A stretch of DNA of 64,000 bases from positions 3,850,563 through 3,914,562 of the forward strand of contig OU452212.1 of assembly GCA_911728435.2 (NCBI GenBank), read 5' to 3'. Below the pieces are notes generated by a model. The model ran no database searches. It saw only the letters and a program-made list of their open reading frames with translations, and was not told the DNA's origin. The stretch's first letter is position 1; each line of letters opens with the position of its first letter. Position numbers and translations under genes: made by a program. Shown here in pieces: positions 1-12,033 of this stretch. Source of the stretch: Apoderus coryli. Lineage: Eukaryota; Arthropoda; Insecta; Coleoptera; Attelabidae.

Positions 1-1478
1 TTCAGGGATATTGACATTATACCAAAAATTGCATTTTAGTGTTCAAATGGTTGATACTATTTTAAAATATCAATAATATTTTGAGTAGTGTTCATTTCTC
101 ACCTTATTTTTTCAATTTTAGGTATGGTTCGTTTTAATAATAATGATTTATGATAAGTTCTTTATTAATTACAAAGTATTCATTAATTATAATGTACGAA
201 CATATAAAGGATGGTTTAATCCAATTTGTCAGGGAATAAGTGCATATAATGGGATCCCACAAGAAATTAAAAACATAAAAAATGAGAGAAAATGTATAAA
301 ACATTCTTCAATATCCATGTAAAGTGAATTATTGTTTTTTTTTTTGTTTTGTTACTTAATTTAAGAACACTGTTGGTGGATATAGATTATGTATAGGGTA
401 GGGATTTATTGTTGTTAAAGTTGTTTGTTGTCCTAGATTTATTATGTTAATAACGTCAATACCAGTGTTACATACACTGATTAGAAGGTCAAGCTATTGT
501 TATTAATGTATTATTATTTTCTGAAGTTTATTTTCAAAAAACATTGTCCCCATACCCATACAATTTGACGAAAGCTCAACTTTTTCGCTTTTCGAGGAAC
601 GTAGAACGGTAAATGCTGATTGGTATACATCATTTTGTTTGCATGCAATCTTTGGTTTGTTGTTCAGAATTTATCAGTTATCCTCCGTACATTCCGGGTT
701 TGGAATCCAATGATTTCTTTTTGTTTGTTGTTCTTCTGGCTCAAAATATAAATAGTGGCCCTCGGAAAATCGATGCCTCATTGGTAAATAAAATATTGAC
801 GGCACAGACAATACTGAATTATTCAACATATTATTTTGCCGGTGTATGTATGTTTGGGATATCCCCGCTTTTCTATGTAAAATATATTACATTGAACTAT
901 TAAATCCAACATATTATACACATCATGTTAATAAAAATGCAACATGCGTTTTTATTGTACAGACAAGTATTATTTAAATTATTAAATATTGTAATCATGT
1001 TTCATGATGTGTTATTTTTAGGGATGTGATTCATGATAAACACATTATGGAAAGTAAGATTTAATTGTTTCAAGAAATTAATTAATCATAACAAAATATG
1101 TCACATAAGACGACGATGCATGCCAATTTTATTGCTCATTCTTTATAGCAAAAATAGAATTAAATCTTTGATTCATGCATAATTTTTATTCGTAGATGGT
1201 AAACTATCTAGTGTTCCCATTGGATTAATTTTTAATAACTATTTGCGGTTACGAGGAAATCGGCGACGACAAAAAGCTTTACCTGCTCGTGGAATTATTG
1301 CACTCGCAGTTAAATATTATTTTACCGTATTATATAATAAAGAACTATTATTTTATTCGCCAATTTAAATAAATATTTAAATGTCAGTTTAATTAATTTA
1401 TCTTCATAACTCTACTAGTAATTTGTTCAAATTAATTGGGATATTTAAAATCGGATAAGCAGGAGTACTACTACATTG
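1..1478. other. AT-rich stretch, no gene recognised
   Basis: I see no recognisable exon, RNA gene or transposon coding sequence here. The short open frames (for example 613-903) have no family resemblance or splice context. If profilin has a long first intron this may belong to it. Confidence 0.5.
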
Positions 1479-1655
1479 ATATAATAATAATAAAGGCCTT
1501 TATTGAGGATACAAAATACAAAAAAAATCAATTATAAATATAATATAACAAAACTAGTGTGATTTTTCTTTTAATTTTCCCAAGTTTATATCCCCAAAGG
1601 GCGAGATTCAGTGCTAACTACTAGGTAGCCGCCTGTTCAGCTAACCCATGGTGTT
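1479..1655 (-). mobile_element. 3' UTR and tail of a LINE, minus strand
   Basis: Read on the minus strand, this piece carries a block closely matching the 3' UTR of the LINE at 4586-5610 (GGTTAGCTGAACAG, then a diverged stretch, then CTGAAnCTCGCCC). It ends in AATAAAGGCC followed by a short TTATTATTAT tract, the usual low-complexity tail of such elements. Only the 3' UTR is recognised; coding sequence further 5' (higher coordinates) was not found. This is a dead-on-arrival truncated copy. Confidence 0.6.
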
Positions 1656-3560
1656 AACAGCAGTGATTTGTGCTTAATCGTCATTCAAGTTGTTGGAGAA
1701 CTGATGCTTGGTGTTCAGGAAGAACAAGAATAGAAAAATTCCTGGAAACCAACTACTCCAGTACATCTAGGCCTTTGATATAGACCAACCCAGAACAAAT
1801 TTAGATAAAGCTGGGACAGCCAAAAAAAGGGTAGTACTAGTTGTCCTGTTAAACATACTAAAAGTCCCCATATGCCCCTTTGACCAAAAGGCCTCAAGAT
1901 CACTCCGTCATCTTGACAATCGATACTTTTTTCTTAGAGTCTGGAGATGATTTCTTAATGGCAAGGTAGACATGTATTCTGTGTTATTTTTTGTATTTGT
2001 TTTAAATTATTTTGTATGCATATTAAAAACTATTACAGCACAAGCACCTCATTTTGTTGAGTTTTTTATGCTCTCTTCATTTTTTTTCGTTTACAGTTTG
2101 GAGTTACGGAGTCATAATTAACATATAAACCGATTATTTATAAGATGGTGGACTGATTTTGAGGCCTTCTGGTCAACGGGACCAATGGGAACTTTTAGTA
2201 TGTTAAAAAGCTTCTACAATAGAATCTTTTGCCGGTGGCCTCAGCTTTATGTAAATATGGTCTTGGTAACCTTAGTTGCACGAGGACTACTGTCGGAGAA
2301 TTAATTACTATACACTAAAATCTTACTGCCCTCAGTTAATATTTCCGTTGACAAATAGACCTATCTCTAGAGTTGTTGGAAGAAGAAACCAATAGGGTTC
2401 TTTTTAAATATTGCTAGCAGACTAGTTGTTGAAGAATTTTTGAGAAATATTCACGCTTAGTCCTACATTAGTAATGAGTGTTGCCTACCTTTAGTCAACT
2501 GCAAGACCCGATTCTTCAGCAAGGTAATCCTTAACTCCCATACAGCTGCTGTTCTTGAAGACTTTCTCCAAGAAGCTAAGCTGAAGCTTTTTCTCTGTCG
2601 AGCAAAGTCATCTCAACATGTATGTGATATGATCCACAACTATACCTCATGAAGCTTAAGGAATATTCGAATTGTTTTTTAAATCATAATATACAGTGTG
2701 GATCACGCATAACTTCGATAAAATTAAAAGATTTTTTTTTTTGCAAAAACGTTTGCACATGTCACTTTTGGTTTCGTTTTGTGACATACAACAGAAAATT
2801 ATACAGGGTTTATCGTGTAATAGATAAACGTGATTGCATATGTTTTTCTTATGGAACCCCCTGTATATTATTGATGTTTTCGATTCTCCTTCAGATTGTA
2901 AAGATATTTGACATGGTATAAATAAAATTCACCTAAAGTCAACGGTTATCGAGATATTCACGGTTGAATAAATAGCACAAAACGCCCTTATAAAAATCTG
3001 ACATTAAAGTTTTCCTGCTTTTACTTCCTGGTCAATTGTTTGTAAACAAGACAGTGTCATGTGATTTTTATAAAAGTGTATAATAAAATTATTGAACAGG
3101 GATTATCTTCTCTGTCATTAAAATCAATCAAATCAAACTAGAACTCAAAATGAGGTTTGCAAAATGTTTAATAATAAATATCCTGACACAGGGGGCTATA
3201 TTATATATTTAGTGTTTTGTATATGCTGGAAATGCAATAGCACCCAGTATATAGGTATTAATGCTTTTTCCAGGAATTTCAGTTTTAAACTGAACCATTT
3301 TAATAAAAAAAAAACACTATTATGCCCATCATTTCACTCTTTACATGCTTTGTTGGCATATAAGATAATTACACTGGAATTATCGTTAATGAACGAAAAA
3401 TATGCGATTAACGCAATGCTTTTACTTGCCTTTTACATACCTTTTGTTTTTTATATTCAATAACTCTATAGTTATTATGTTTTAATAGCTAATAATTATT
3501 TATAAATAGATGTTTTGAAGTTGTAAGTATACATACTTTTAAACTCATCGCGATTTAAAC
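1656..3560. other. No gene recognised; one transposon-end motif
   Basis: Mostly AT-rich unique-looking sequence. At about 2858-2872 there is CCCCCTGTATATTA, which resembles the terminal motif of several mobile elements elsewhere in the window. No coding exon could be supported. Confidence 0.4.
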
Positions 3561-3608
3561 AAAAATTTATTATATACATGGTGTCTCACTTAAGAAGGTC
3601 ATAACTCT

Positions 3609-4570
3609 GTTATTTTTTGTGCGTTTTTTATCATTTTTGGTAGGAAGGTGAACTGTTACGAGGTACACATTTTCATCGAGGTAAAGAGTGCGGTACCACG
3701 TTGGCGTACGTTTTAATTTGGTTTAATTTTTATTCGTTCAAGAGTAAACTACCTTTAGGACATAATTTATTTCAAATCTGATAAATTTACTGTAGTCTTT
3801 ATCATGCAAAATACTTAGGTTCTAATTTTGATAAAAAATCATACAAGGTGTCATTAAAAATTTAAAATTAAAGTAATGCAGATTCCACGACGCCGCTGGA
3901 TTATCCGTATGAACTTTATAACAATGCAATTATACTTTTTCGATAGTTGCCATCATGATCAAGACACGAGGGGAGTGCAAAAACTAAATATTCTCAGTCT
4001 CATTGTGTAATATTTTTTCACGTTACTATTCTAGTCCAGAGAAAGGATGTAATATTCTTGGGAGTCGATATCGACTCACTTTTGAATTTGTATGTGCATA
4101 TTGAAAGTATTTCAAAAAACTTTTGCAAGTGGTCTGTAGAATTTGCTTCCTTTTTGTGGTTGTACCTGACGAATAACACAACAAACAAAATGTTATGTTG
4201 TGTCGTTTTATTAAGAAAAATAGAAAACGTTGAAACTACGGAAAACATTAACTTGAACAAACTAAAAGTCAATATTTTCGACCAAGCCACCATAGTTTCT
4301 AATGCATTTTTCATAAATTTTTAATGACACACACTGTATGAATTTTTATCAAAATTAGAACTTAAGTATTCTAGACGAAGACTCGAGTAAATTTATCAGA
4401 TTTGAAATAAATTATGTCCTAATGGTAGTTTACTCTTGAACGAAAAAAATTTAATCCCATTAAAACGTACGCCAATGAGGTGCAGCACTTTTTACCTCGA
4501 TGAAAATGTGTACCTCGTAACCGTACACCGTCCTACCAAAAATGATAAAAAAAGCTCAAAAATTAACGGC
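3609..4570. mobile_element. Foldback-type element with ~255-bp inverted arms
   Basis: The left arm (3609-3863) and right arm (4316-4570) are imperfect reverse complements over their full length. They share blocks such as CGAGGTACACATTTTCATCG, TTGGCGTACGTTTTAATGG-like sequence and TTTCAAATCTGATAAATTTACT. About 450 bp of apparently non-coding sequence separates them. A third copy of the arm lies at 23524-23760. Open frames at 4018-4324 are interior chance frames. A non-autonomous DNA transposon or foldback element is the best reading. Confidence 0.75.
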
Positions 4571-4585
4571 GACTTAAATTAATTT

Positions 4586-5610
4586 AGGCAGTTTGCTGAG
4601 AGTCATTGTCTTAGGTTAAATGCAGGAAAGTCTGTTGCAATATTGTTTGGTCGCAAGGCCGATAAGCTTTCATTTTTGAATATGTACAGCAACTCTTTAA
4701 GGATAGATAATACAGTCATTAATTTTCAGAGGAAGGTCAGAAACCTTGGCCTTGTAATGGCCGATGAATTGCGCTTCTCGGGGCACATTAGTTGTGCTCT
4801 GCAGAGAGCATACTTGAATCTGAAAGTTTTATTCCACAATCGCCAGGTGTTGACTCGAAAACTTAAAATAACATTATGTGAGACGCTAGTATTATCGCAT
4901 TTAAATTACTGCGATACAATTTATGATTCCTGTTTGACAGTAATTGATAGAAATCGTATACAAAAGCTCCAGAATTCCTGTCTTCGACTTGTCTTTGGTA
5001 TCAGGAAATTTGACAGAGTTAGGCATACATTTTCACAGGCGCACTGGATTAACATGCAACAGAGACGACATTTACACCTGTCTGTGAGATATTTCTCGAT
5101 TATTCGGTATAAAACACCACCGTATCTTTATAATAAAATTACATTTCGAACAGACATTCATAATACGAGTATAAATATACGTTTTCCAAATAACTTAAAT
5201 ATACCAGCTCATTCTATCGAAGTGTTTAAGAGGTCTTTTTCCTATAACGTCACGAAATGCATAAATTCCTGGCCAAAAGAATTAAGGGAAGCTAAAACGA
5301 AAAATGTGTTTAAGAGAAAATTCTTCAGACTCATTGCCTAAACCAGGAGTGGTTTTTGTTGAGGCTTGCTGTGTAATCTGTGGGGCTGCATGCTTGTTCA
5401 TGGCATTCGGATCCAGTAAATTATTGTTTTTTTTATTATTGTTCTTTTTTCTTGGTTACTTTTTGTATTTATTCTTGTATTTATATTTGTGATTTGTATA
5501 CGTATTTTTTTTTAAACTTAGCATAAGCTTGTTTTTTCAATGGGTTAGCTGAACAGACGGTTATTTGCTTGCAAAGCACCGTACTGAAACTCGCCCAGTT
5601 GCATTAAATT
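4586..5610 (+). mobile_element. LINE fragment: C-terminal RT region plus 3' UTR
   Basis: An open frame (4586-5341, no in-frame stop) encodes the end of a non-LTR retrotransposon ORF2. Motifs are LNAGKSVAILFGRK, then VRNLGLVMADELRFSGHI, the LSHLNYCDTIYDS segment, and an RIQKLQNSCLRLVFG segment typical of the thumb and connector of Jockey/CR1-type elements. The catalytic YADD block is absent, so the copy is 5'-truncated. The 3' UTR continues to about 5610 and shares a block with the minus-strand tail at 1479-1655. A related C-terminus occurs at 34354-34492. Confidence 0.8.
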
Positions 5611-5619
5611 GAAATATAT

Positions 5620-8046
5620 TTAAACGATTAATTATTTTCATTAAAAGAGTAGATATTAATATTAGAGATTAATTATTAAAAAATCCAATTCTTCAATACA
5701 TTTACGATTGTGATTTTTTCACGAATGGATGTTTTTGCCAAATGCGTTGTTTGTGAATTGTTGGAGTACGACATATTATCATGGTTGTCTTTTTTTGTTT
5801 TGCATATAGAAACATAGAGAGGCTGAAAAATTAACCTCAACATTGTCAAAGTTCATAATTTATTCGAAAAATAGAATTAAATTGAAAAGTTATTTGAATA
5901 CAATGATCACAACAAGAAAGTTTCACTGAGTTGGTGTATTTAGATGCATTAAAAAGTACTGATACAAAATACTAGTGTTTGGTTTGCATTACATTGTTTC
6001 AAAAACCGTCAAAAATTGTCATTGTTAATTTCATTCTTCTAAATTCTTCCATAGTTGTGTAAGCATAATATAGCAAGATAATTAAAATAAACAATAATTG
6101 CAGGTGTTAGAAAGTACAACGCCCTTTCTACACTAAATATTAAAACAGTTGAGATATTAAGTAAAAACCATTTTTTTTCTCTAAATTTAAATGGCTGCAA
6201 CTTTAACGGGAAGGGGTTCTATATGAAAAATCACCCTAAAAAATTTGAGGAAGCAATAATAGTAATAATTGTGGGCGATTTGTATGCTGCCTTTTACAGA
6301 TATCGAGCCTTATAATCTTTTACTATTGTCTCTAACAGTTTTGATAAGAATCTTGTTTTGTTTATTTTTCACAAATATCAGCAATTTTTGTAATGGGTGA
6401 TTGTTTCTTAAATGTATATTATGTTGACAAAAGAAATACGATACGAGTCGTGTTGTGTGTTCCTTTCTGTTTGTAATTTAGATTCGACTAAATATGTATC
6501 ACTAGAATTATTTATTTTGATCTTGTGTCGAGAGTTGTTCTCTATGGTTTTCTTTTATATACAAATATCTGTGCGACAGATGTTTTCAAATGATATTGAA
6601 TAAAAATAGCCAATTACCACACTTATAAGGCGTATGATATAGAAAAGAGACAAATAAAATGTGATATGTTTGTATTTGGGTATGTGTAGATCATACAGGA
6701 CAGTATTCGAGAAGGAAATCAGATGGTTTGTCTTTTGTATTTGGAAGTGCTGGGTGGCCTAAATTAACATCTGTCAGCAAATTGTTTTCTTACTTGATAT
6801 CGTAATATATAGGACCGTGTTTCGACACAGACCTGGTTATCTTTAAACCTCAAAATCTGCCAACAATTTGCATTTTTATTTAATAAATAAATAAATAATC
6901 AACACATAAACTGATACGAGGGATGGCACATATATTTTAAGATAACTAAAAGTTGATCGGCACACTACTGTTCGTATAGGTCATAAGTCTTGATGATATA
7001 ATTTCATTTTTTGGTCGTGGTGAATATTTCAAATCGTAACATTATAGGAAGAAAAGTAAATATCATCGTTAGGTTTAACATAACCAGGTCTCGGCATATT
7101 ATAATTATCACAATTATCTACATTTGTCAAACAATTAAACTAGCATTTTAATTAGAGAAGGGTATACATTTGGACGGACAGTATTAAAATCTTGGATTTA
7201 GTACTTACAATGAGCCCACACCCAAATAAAAAGTAAAAAAACTTTATATGAACCTAGTCAATAGTTTTTAATATATGCCTATACCTTGTAACTCAGTAAA
7301 TATGTAAAAATGATAAAGGTTTGTGTCTTTAGAGAATTTGAACAAGTTTGAAAATAAAAAACATAAGTTTTCACTTCCATGTCTCTAATAACAAATTAAT
7401 GCCTTTCCATTTATTTTATCTATGAATGAAATACAAATAAGTGGTACTTGTCATCATCTGGACACCGAACCTGCATCAAACTAGATCACTATGTAATTAT
7501 TATTATTAATATATTATGCGTCAAGCCGTGACATATATAATAGCTATTTTACTACTATAATAGTATTATGACTACTACTTTATAATCTAGGATTTTTTAT
7601 ACCAATGTCATTGCAGTTCACCATGAATCATAAATTATAGTAATTTTATTTTTATCTCTTGACAAGAATGGGTAGTAGTTTAATAATGTGTTTAAAGTGA
7701 ATTGTTATCCATTATTACTGTTTTCATAGCTATTTTTGGTTAATTTACATATGTGGTTATTTATTGATTAATATTTTAATAGTTGTTAATTAATTTGAGA
7801 TGAAATTAAATATACAAAACATAAAGCTTGTAGATAGATGATCAAATGTAAATAATACAATTTTCTTAGAAAGTGCTTGTACTATTTTATTCGTTACATC
7901 TAATGCCTTTTTGTAGATGTGATTCATCTGTTTATTTAACTGTACAAATTTAGATCACCAATTCGAAATCAATTCAAGGCTTCCTCCCTTAATACACTTA
8001 ATGTGCTCTTACTTTAAATTATCCATTGCGGCTATATATTATATAT
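5620..8046. other. AT-rich stretch, no gene recognised
   Basis: About 2.4 kb with only short open frames such as 6412-6603. I see no exon, RNA gene or transposon coding similarity. Confidence 0.5.
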
Positions 8047-9350
8047 CGGGTCCGCCATCTAATGTTTTTTTTTAAACTAGTGCTTATTTCGTGAAGGGTA
8101 ACACTTAGCTCATGTCTGATTTGACAGATAATTAGTTTTATTCTTCCGCTGAACGAATATGGTTGTGTATACGCTTGAACAACGCTGGGAAATATTGCGA
8201 CATTACTTTGAAAATCATGGTAATGTTGCAGAATGTGTGCGAAAATTGCGTACGGATTTTGGAAGAAGAGAAGCACCGTCAGCTCCGTATGTTCGTTATC
8301 TCGTGAAAAACGTGAAAGAAACTGGCATCCTCATCGATAAACCAAAGCGTGAAAAGCCAAAAACAGTGCGTACACCCGAGAATATTGCTGCTGTGGCAGA
8401 AAGTGTGCGTGAAGCGCCATCAACATCAATTCACCGTCGGTCTCAACAATTGAACATTTCGGAGACATCATTGAGACGAATTTTGCATAAAGACCTTGGT
8501 ATGACGCCATACAAAGTCCAATTGGTTCAGGAGTTGAAGCCAACTGACCATCCAATGTGTTTTCGCTTCGCTCAGTGGGCCTGCGATCGACTTACAGAAG
8601 ATGCCGGTTTTGCCAAAAAAATCATCTTTTCAGATGAAGCTCATTTTGATCTTGGCGGGTATGTACCTAAACAAGCAAAATTGTCGCATTTGGGGCACAG
8701 AAAACCCGCACGCATACATTGAAAAGCCGATGCACCCAAAACTAGTCACTGTTTGGTGCGGATTTTGGTCCGGAGGCATAATTGGGCCATTTTTCTTCGA
8801 AAATGAGCAAGGAGTGGCCGTTACAGTCAATGGCGATCGTTATCGGGCCATGTTGAACGAATTTTTGTTCACAAAAATTGAAGAGGAGGATATTGGCAAC
8901 ATTTGGTTTCAACAGGACGGCGCTACGTGCCACACAGCCGAAGCTACACTCGATGTTTTGCGCCCTGTTTTTGAAGATCGCATTATCAGCCGCAGTGCTG
9001 ATGTCGTTTGGCCACCTCGGAGCTGCGATTTGACACCGTTGGACTATTATTTGTGAGGTGCCGTCAAAGATAAGTGTTACGCCGACAAGCCAGAGACAAT
9101 TGACACTTTAAAGGACAATATGCGTGAAGCCATTGGTGAAATACAGCTGCACACAATCGATAATGTGCTTAAAAATTGGACCGATCGTGTAGGCTACTGC
9201 ATGGCCAGCCGAGGCAGCCATTTGAATGAAATTATTTGTCATTATTAACCGGAAGGATTGTACTTTCAAATAAAAAAAGAAATTTGAGAAAATATTCAGC
9301 AGTTTTTCTTTTATAGCATTTTCAAAAAAAAAAGTTATCTGGCAGACCCA
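8047..9350 (+). mobile_element. Tc1/mariner-superfamily transposon, near full length, broken transposase
   Basis: The transposase begins at ATG 8159 (MVVYTLEQRWEIL, a helix-turn-helix start of the DUF4817 type) and ends at the TAA at 9246-9248. The DDE_3 catalytic acids are all visible: IFSDEAHF, WFQQDGATCH and SCDLTPLDYY. The frame shifts near 8665-8680, between DLGGYV and NKQNCRIWG. A TGA at 9055-9057 replaces the Trp expected after DYYL. Inverted termini (GGGTCCGCCATCTAA on the left, complement of TTATCTGGCAGACCC on the right) give about 1.3 kb in total. The copy is recent but dead, and lies in the presumed first intron of profilin. Confidence 0.85.
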
Positions 9351-9892
9351 ATATTTCTAGTATGTTGAATTACAAAGAATCCTGGTTTACCTGTAGTCTA
9401 TTTTTTGTTGATGCTGGTAGCAACTTTCATTTTTTAAATTAAGTTGATACTACTAAATTTAAAAGTGCAATTGTAAAAAAATCGTCTTATTTATGTAATT
9501 AATCTTGGACAACTTGTATAACATTTTAGAGTTTTGAGAAATGTTAGTAACCAGGTGATCTGCGCTTAAAGTTGTGTTTATAAATTGAAACCTTTGTTTC
9601 CTTTATTTTTTTACAGTTTAAGGTAGTGGATGTCTTTTTCCGAAATTTTTAGAAGTAAAAGCAACGGGTCAAAAATTTATAGAAACAAAAATATAGGTAC
9701 TAGGCAAAACCAACAAGCTGTGGCGTAAAATTCAACTTGGCGGTACATTTTATGGGACACCTACTGCATACGGAACAATATTATAGAAATTAAAATTAAG
9801 AATTTTTTGTAGCATGAAATTTAGAAAACACGGTTCCATTTATTGATAAATTAGATAATTAAAAGAGATTAAGGATAATATATTTGTTTCAG

Positions 9893-10064
9893 GTATCAAA
9901 AGAAGAACTAGCGAAATTAGTTCAAGGTTTCGAAAAACAAGACATTCTCACATCATCAGGTGTCACGCTGGCAGGAAGCAGATACATATATTTGTCCGGC
10001 ACAGATAAGGTCATTAGGGCGAAATTGGGCAAAGTAGGAGTGCATTGCATGAAAACGACACAAG
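9893..10064 (+). CDS. chic (profilin): Profilin, internal coding exon
   Basis: Profilin binds monomeric actin, poly-proline and phosphoinositides, and feeds ATP-actin to growing filament ends in the cytoplasm. The exon starts after the acceptor TTTGTTTCAG and ends at the donor CACAAG|GTTGGT. It encodes [33 protein letters not shown] and [18 protein letters not shown], the heart of arthropod profilin. It is 172 nt, starts in phase 0 and ends with one base of the next codon, which the exon at 13748 completes to Ala. The residues correspond to about 38-95 of 126. The upstream exon for the first ~37 residues was not seen in 1-9892 and is probably outside the window. Confidence 0.95.
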
Positions 10065-11583
10065 GTTGGTACTATTTTTTTTATTAATTGGTTTAAATTA
10101 AATGGAATTATGTAGTCCATGTTGCATGGGGCATTATTATTCTTATTTATCTAGTGGCTAATGGCCATTGAACTATGTAATACAGTTTAATAAAATATTG
10201 AATAAATAGAAGAATCTAAAGTATACTAAGGACGAGATCTGTGTGTGTTCTCTGTCGCCGTATATCAAACGGAATAATAGCTCTCAACGAACTTTGAGAC
10301 AAGAAAAACAATTTTAGGTAATTTATATAGGAGATGAGTATCACATAAATTTCTCAATTGTTGAAAATTATGTAAGACGACTTCATTTAAAATATATTTT
10401 AGCTGAAAATCGATAAGACAGCGGTCTTCCTAAAGTGTGTGCACCTTAAAAGATTGTGCCGAACTCTCGATTGCAACAGCATCTTCAGATACCTTGAAAT
10501 CAATACATTGATGTCATTATACGATAATGTGTATGTTCAACCGAGGGATCCAGGTTCTTTACCAGTACCTTATATTTTTAGGGTGCTTCGTTTGGATTTT
10601 ATAAGTAATTATAATTGGATCATCACTCATACGAGTTCATAGCATGACGTTTAATTAAACAAACAGTTCATCCCACAACACTTCACTTTTCTGTAAAATT
10701 AAGTTTGTATTGAGAGAAATCGTTGATAATATCGAAAAACTACTAAGGAAGATGTGATCCTTGTTGAATGTCTTGAAGTAACCATTATCAATTCAAATAA
10801 TCTGAGCTCTAGCAGATATTCCGTGAGGCAACAAAATCAAAGCCTATCCCCCATCGGTTAATTATGGAAACGTTTGCCCATAGAATCTGACCGATACTCA
10901 ACAAATTCCATTAAATTCAATACTCTACAAGAAAGTGGAATCATCTTTGCATTTTTACGCAATGTACAAGATATCGTCCACCTTCATTTATAGATCTTCA
11001 TCGAAGACAGTCCTTTAAAACTAATTTTTCCAATAATGTTTTAAGAACCAACAACAAAGATAAGATTGATTTGGTACTCTAAGGGTGGAAATTTAGATTT
11101 TTCTGTTTTCCGTTGGATTGTCGAATTCTATAATTTTCTAATGTGCAATATTTCCTTCTAAACATGTTGATTAGCTAAAAAAGAACTTGAAATAATGTTA
11201 AATTACTACGAAGTAAGCTGTCATGCTTTCAATATATTATGCACAATTTACAGCATTAACTTTTGATTATTTTGGCAAATGCATAGTGTTGTTGACCTAA
11301 TTGTATGCAGTGAAATGTAAAAATACTTGGAATATGTTCACATATTTCGACGTCACATTTATGTTTTACAAAAATAATATTGCTCCAACCATTTATGGTA
11401 TACATTTCAAACAAAGAATAAACAATATCTTTAAAACAATTCATTTAAATTAATTTGTAATAATCCCAAGTAATTATTCATTGTCTCCCATAAAGTAAAT
11501 AATGGTCGGAAATGTTTACCTTTTTAAGGATATAGCGCATCAAAAGTTTTTTTTTATCTTATCGCAACATTTTAAATGGTGGT
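10065..11583 (+). other. Profilin intron, left part; nothing further recognised
   Basis: This is intronic and AT-rich, with no additional exon or transposon coding sequence that I could identify. Confidence 0.6.
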
Positions 11584-12033
11584 GCCGGTACGCATTTTTG
11601 CGTTTCCTATACAAGTAGCGCTACGTGGAGCACAAATGGCATAGGATACACAGAGTACATAAATATTACATTACCCATGCGATTAACGCGCACACTGTGC
11701 CATTAATGAGTAAAACTACTTACTTTATTCTAAAATTATAAATAAAAAAGTAAAAATGATTAAAACATCCTAAACTAACCCAACTACTTTGTTCAAACAT
11801 TAAAAAATTGCACGAGCAGGGATCGAACACACAACCTTCCTATAACAAAGACCAGACGCTACCTACTAGGCTACACTCGGTACACATCTGTTATGCGAAT
11901 TACCACGAGCACCTATGTTTATTTTTTCCAATTAAATAGAATATGTAATGTAATATTTGTGCATTCTGCGTATCCTATGCCATTAGCGCTCCACGTAGCG
12001 CTACTTCTATAGGAAACTGAAAACTGCTACCGG
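11584..12033. mobile_element. Inverted-repeat (MITE-like) element with ~90-bp termini
   Basis: The termini at 11584-11675 and 11944-12033 are near reverse complements. They share TTTCCTATANAAGTAGCGCT, ACGTGGAGC and ATGGCATAGGATAC plus an AAATATTACATTAC block. The element is about 450 bp, has no open frame, lies in the profilin intron, and carries a tRNA-like sequence at its centre (separate entry). A non-autonomous DNA transposon is the simplest explanation. Confidence 0.75.
11811..11886 (-). other. tRNA-derived sequence with Pol III A and B boxes
   Basis: On the minus strand the sequence holds TAGCCTAGTAGG, which fits the A-box consensus TRGCNNAGYNGG except at one position. About 30 nt later comes GTTCGATCC, a perfect B-box core and T-loop. 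The acceptor and T stems pair poorly, so this is not a working tRNA gene. A tRNA pseudogene or a SINE-type promoter head is likely. Confidence 0.55.

Noticed and set aside
11811..11886. Functional tRNA gene
   Set aside because: A and B boxes are good, but the acceptor and T stems do not pair well and the unit sits inside a mobile element.
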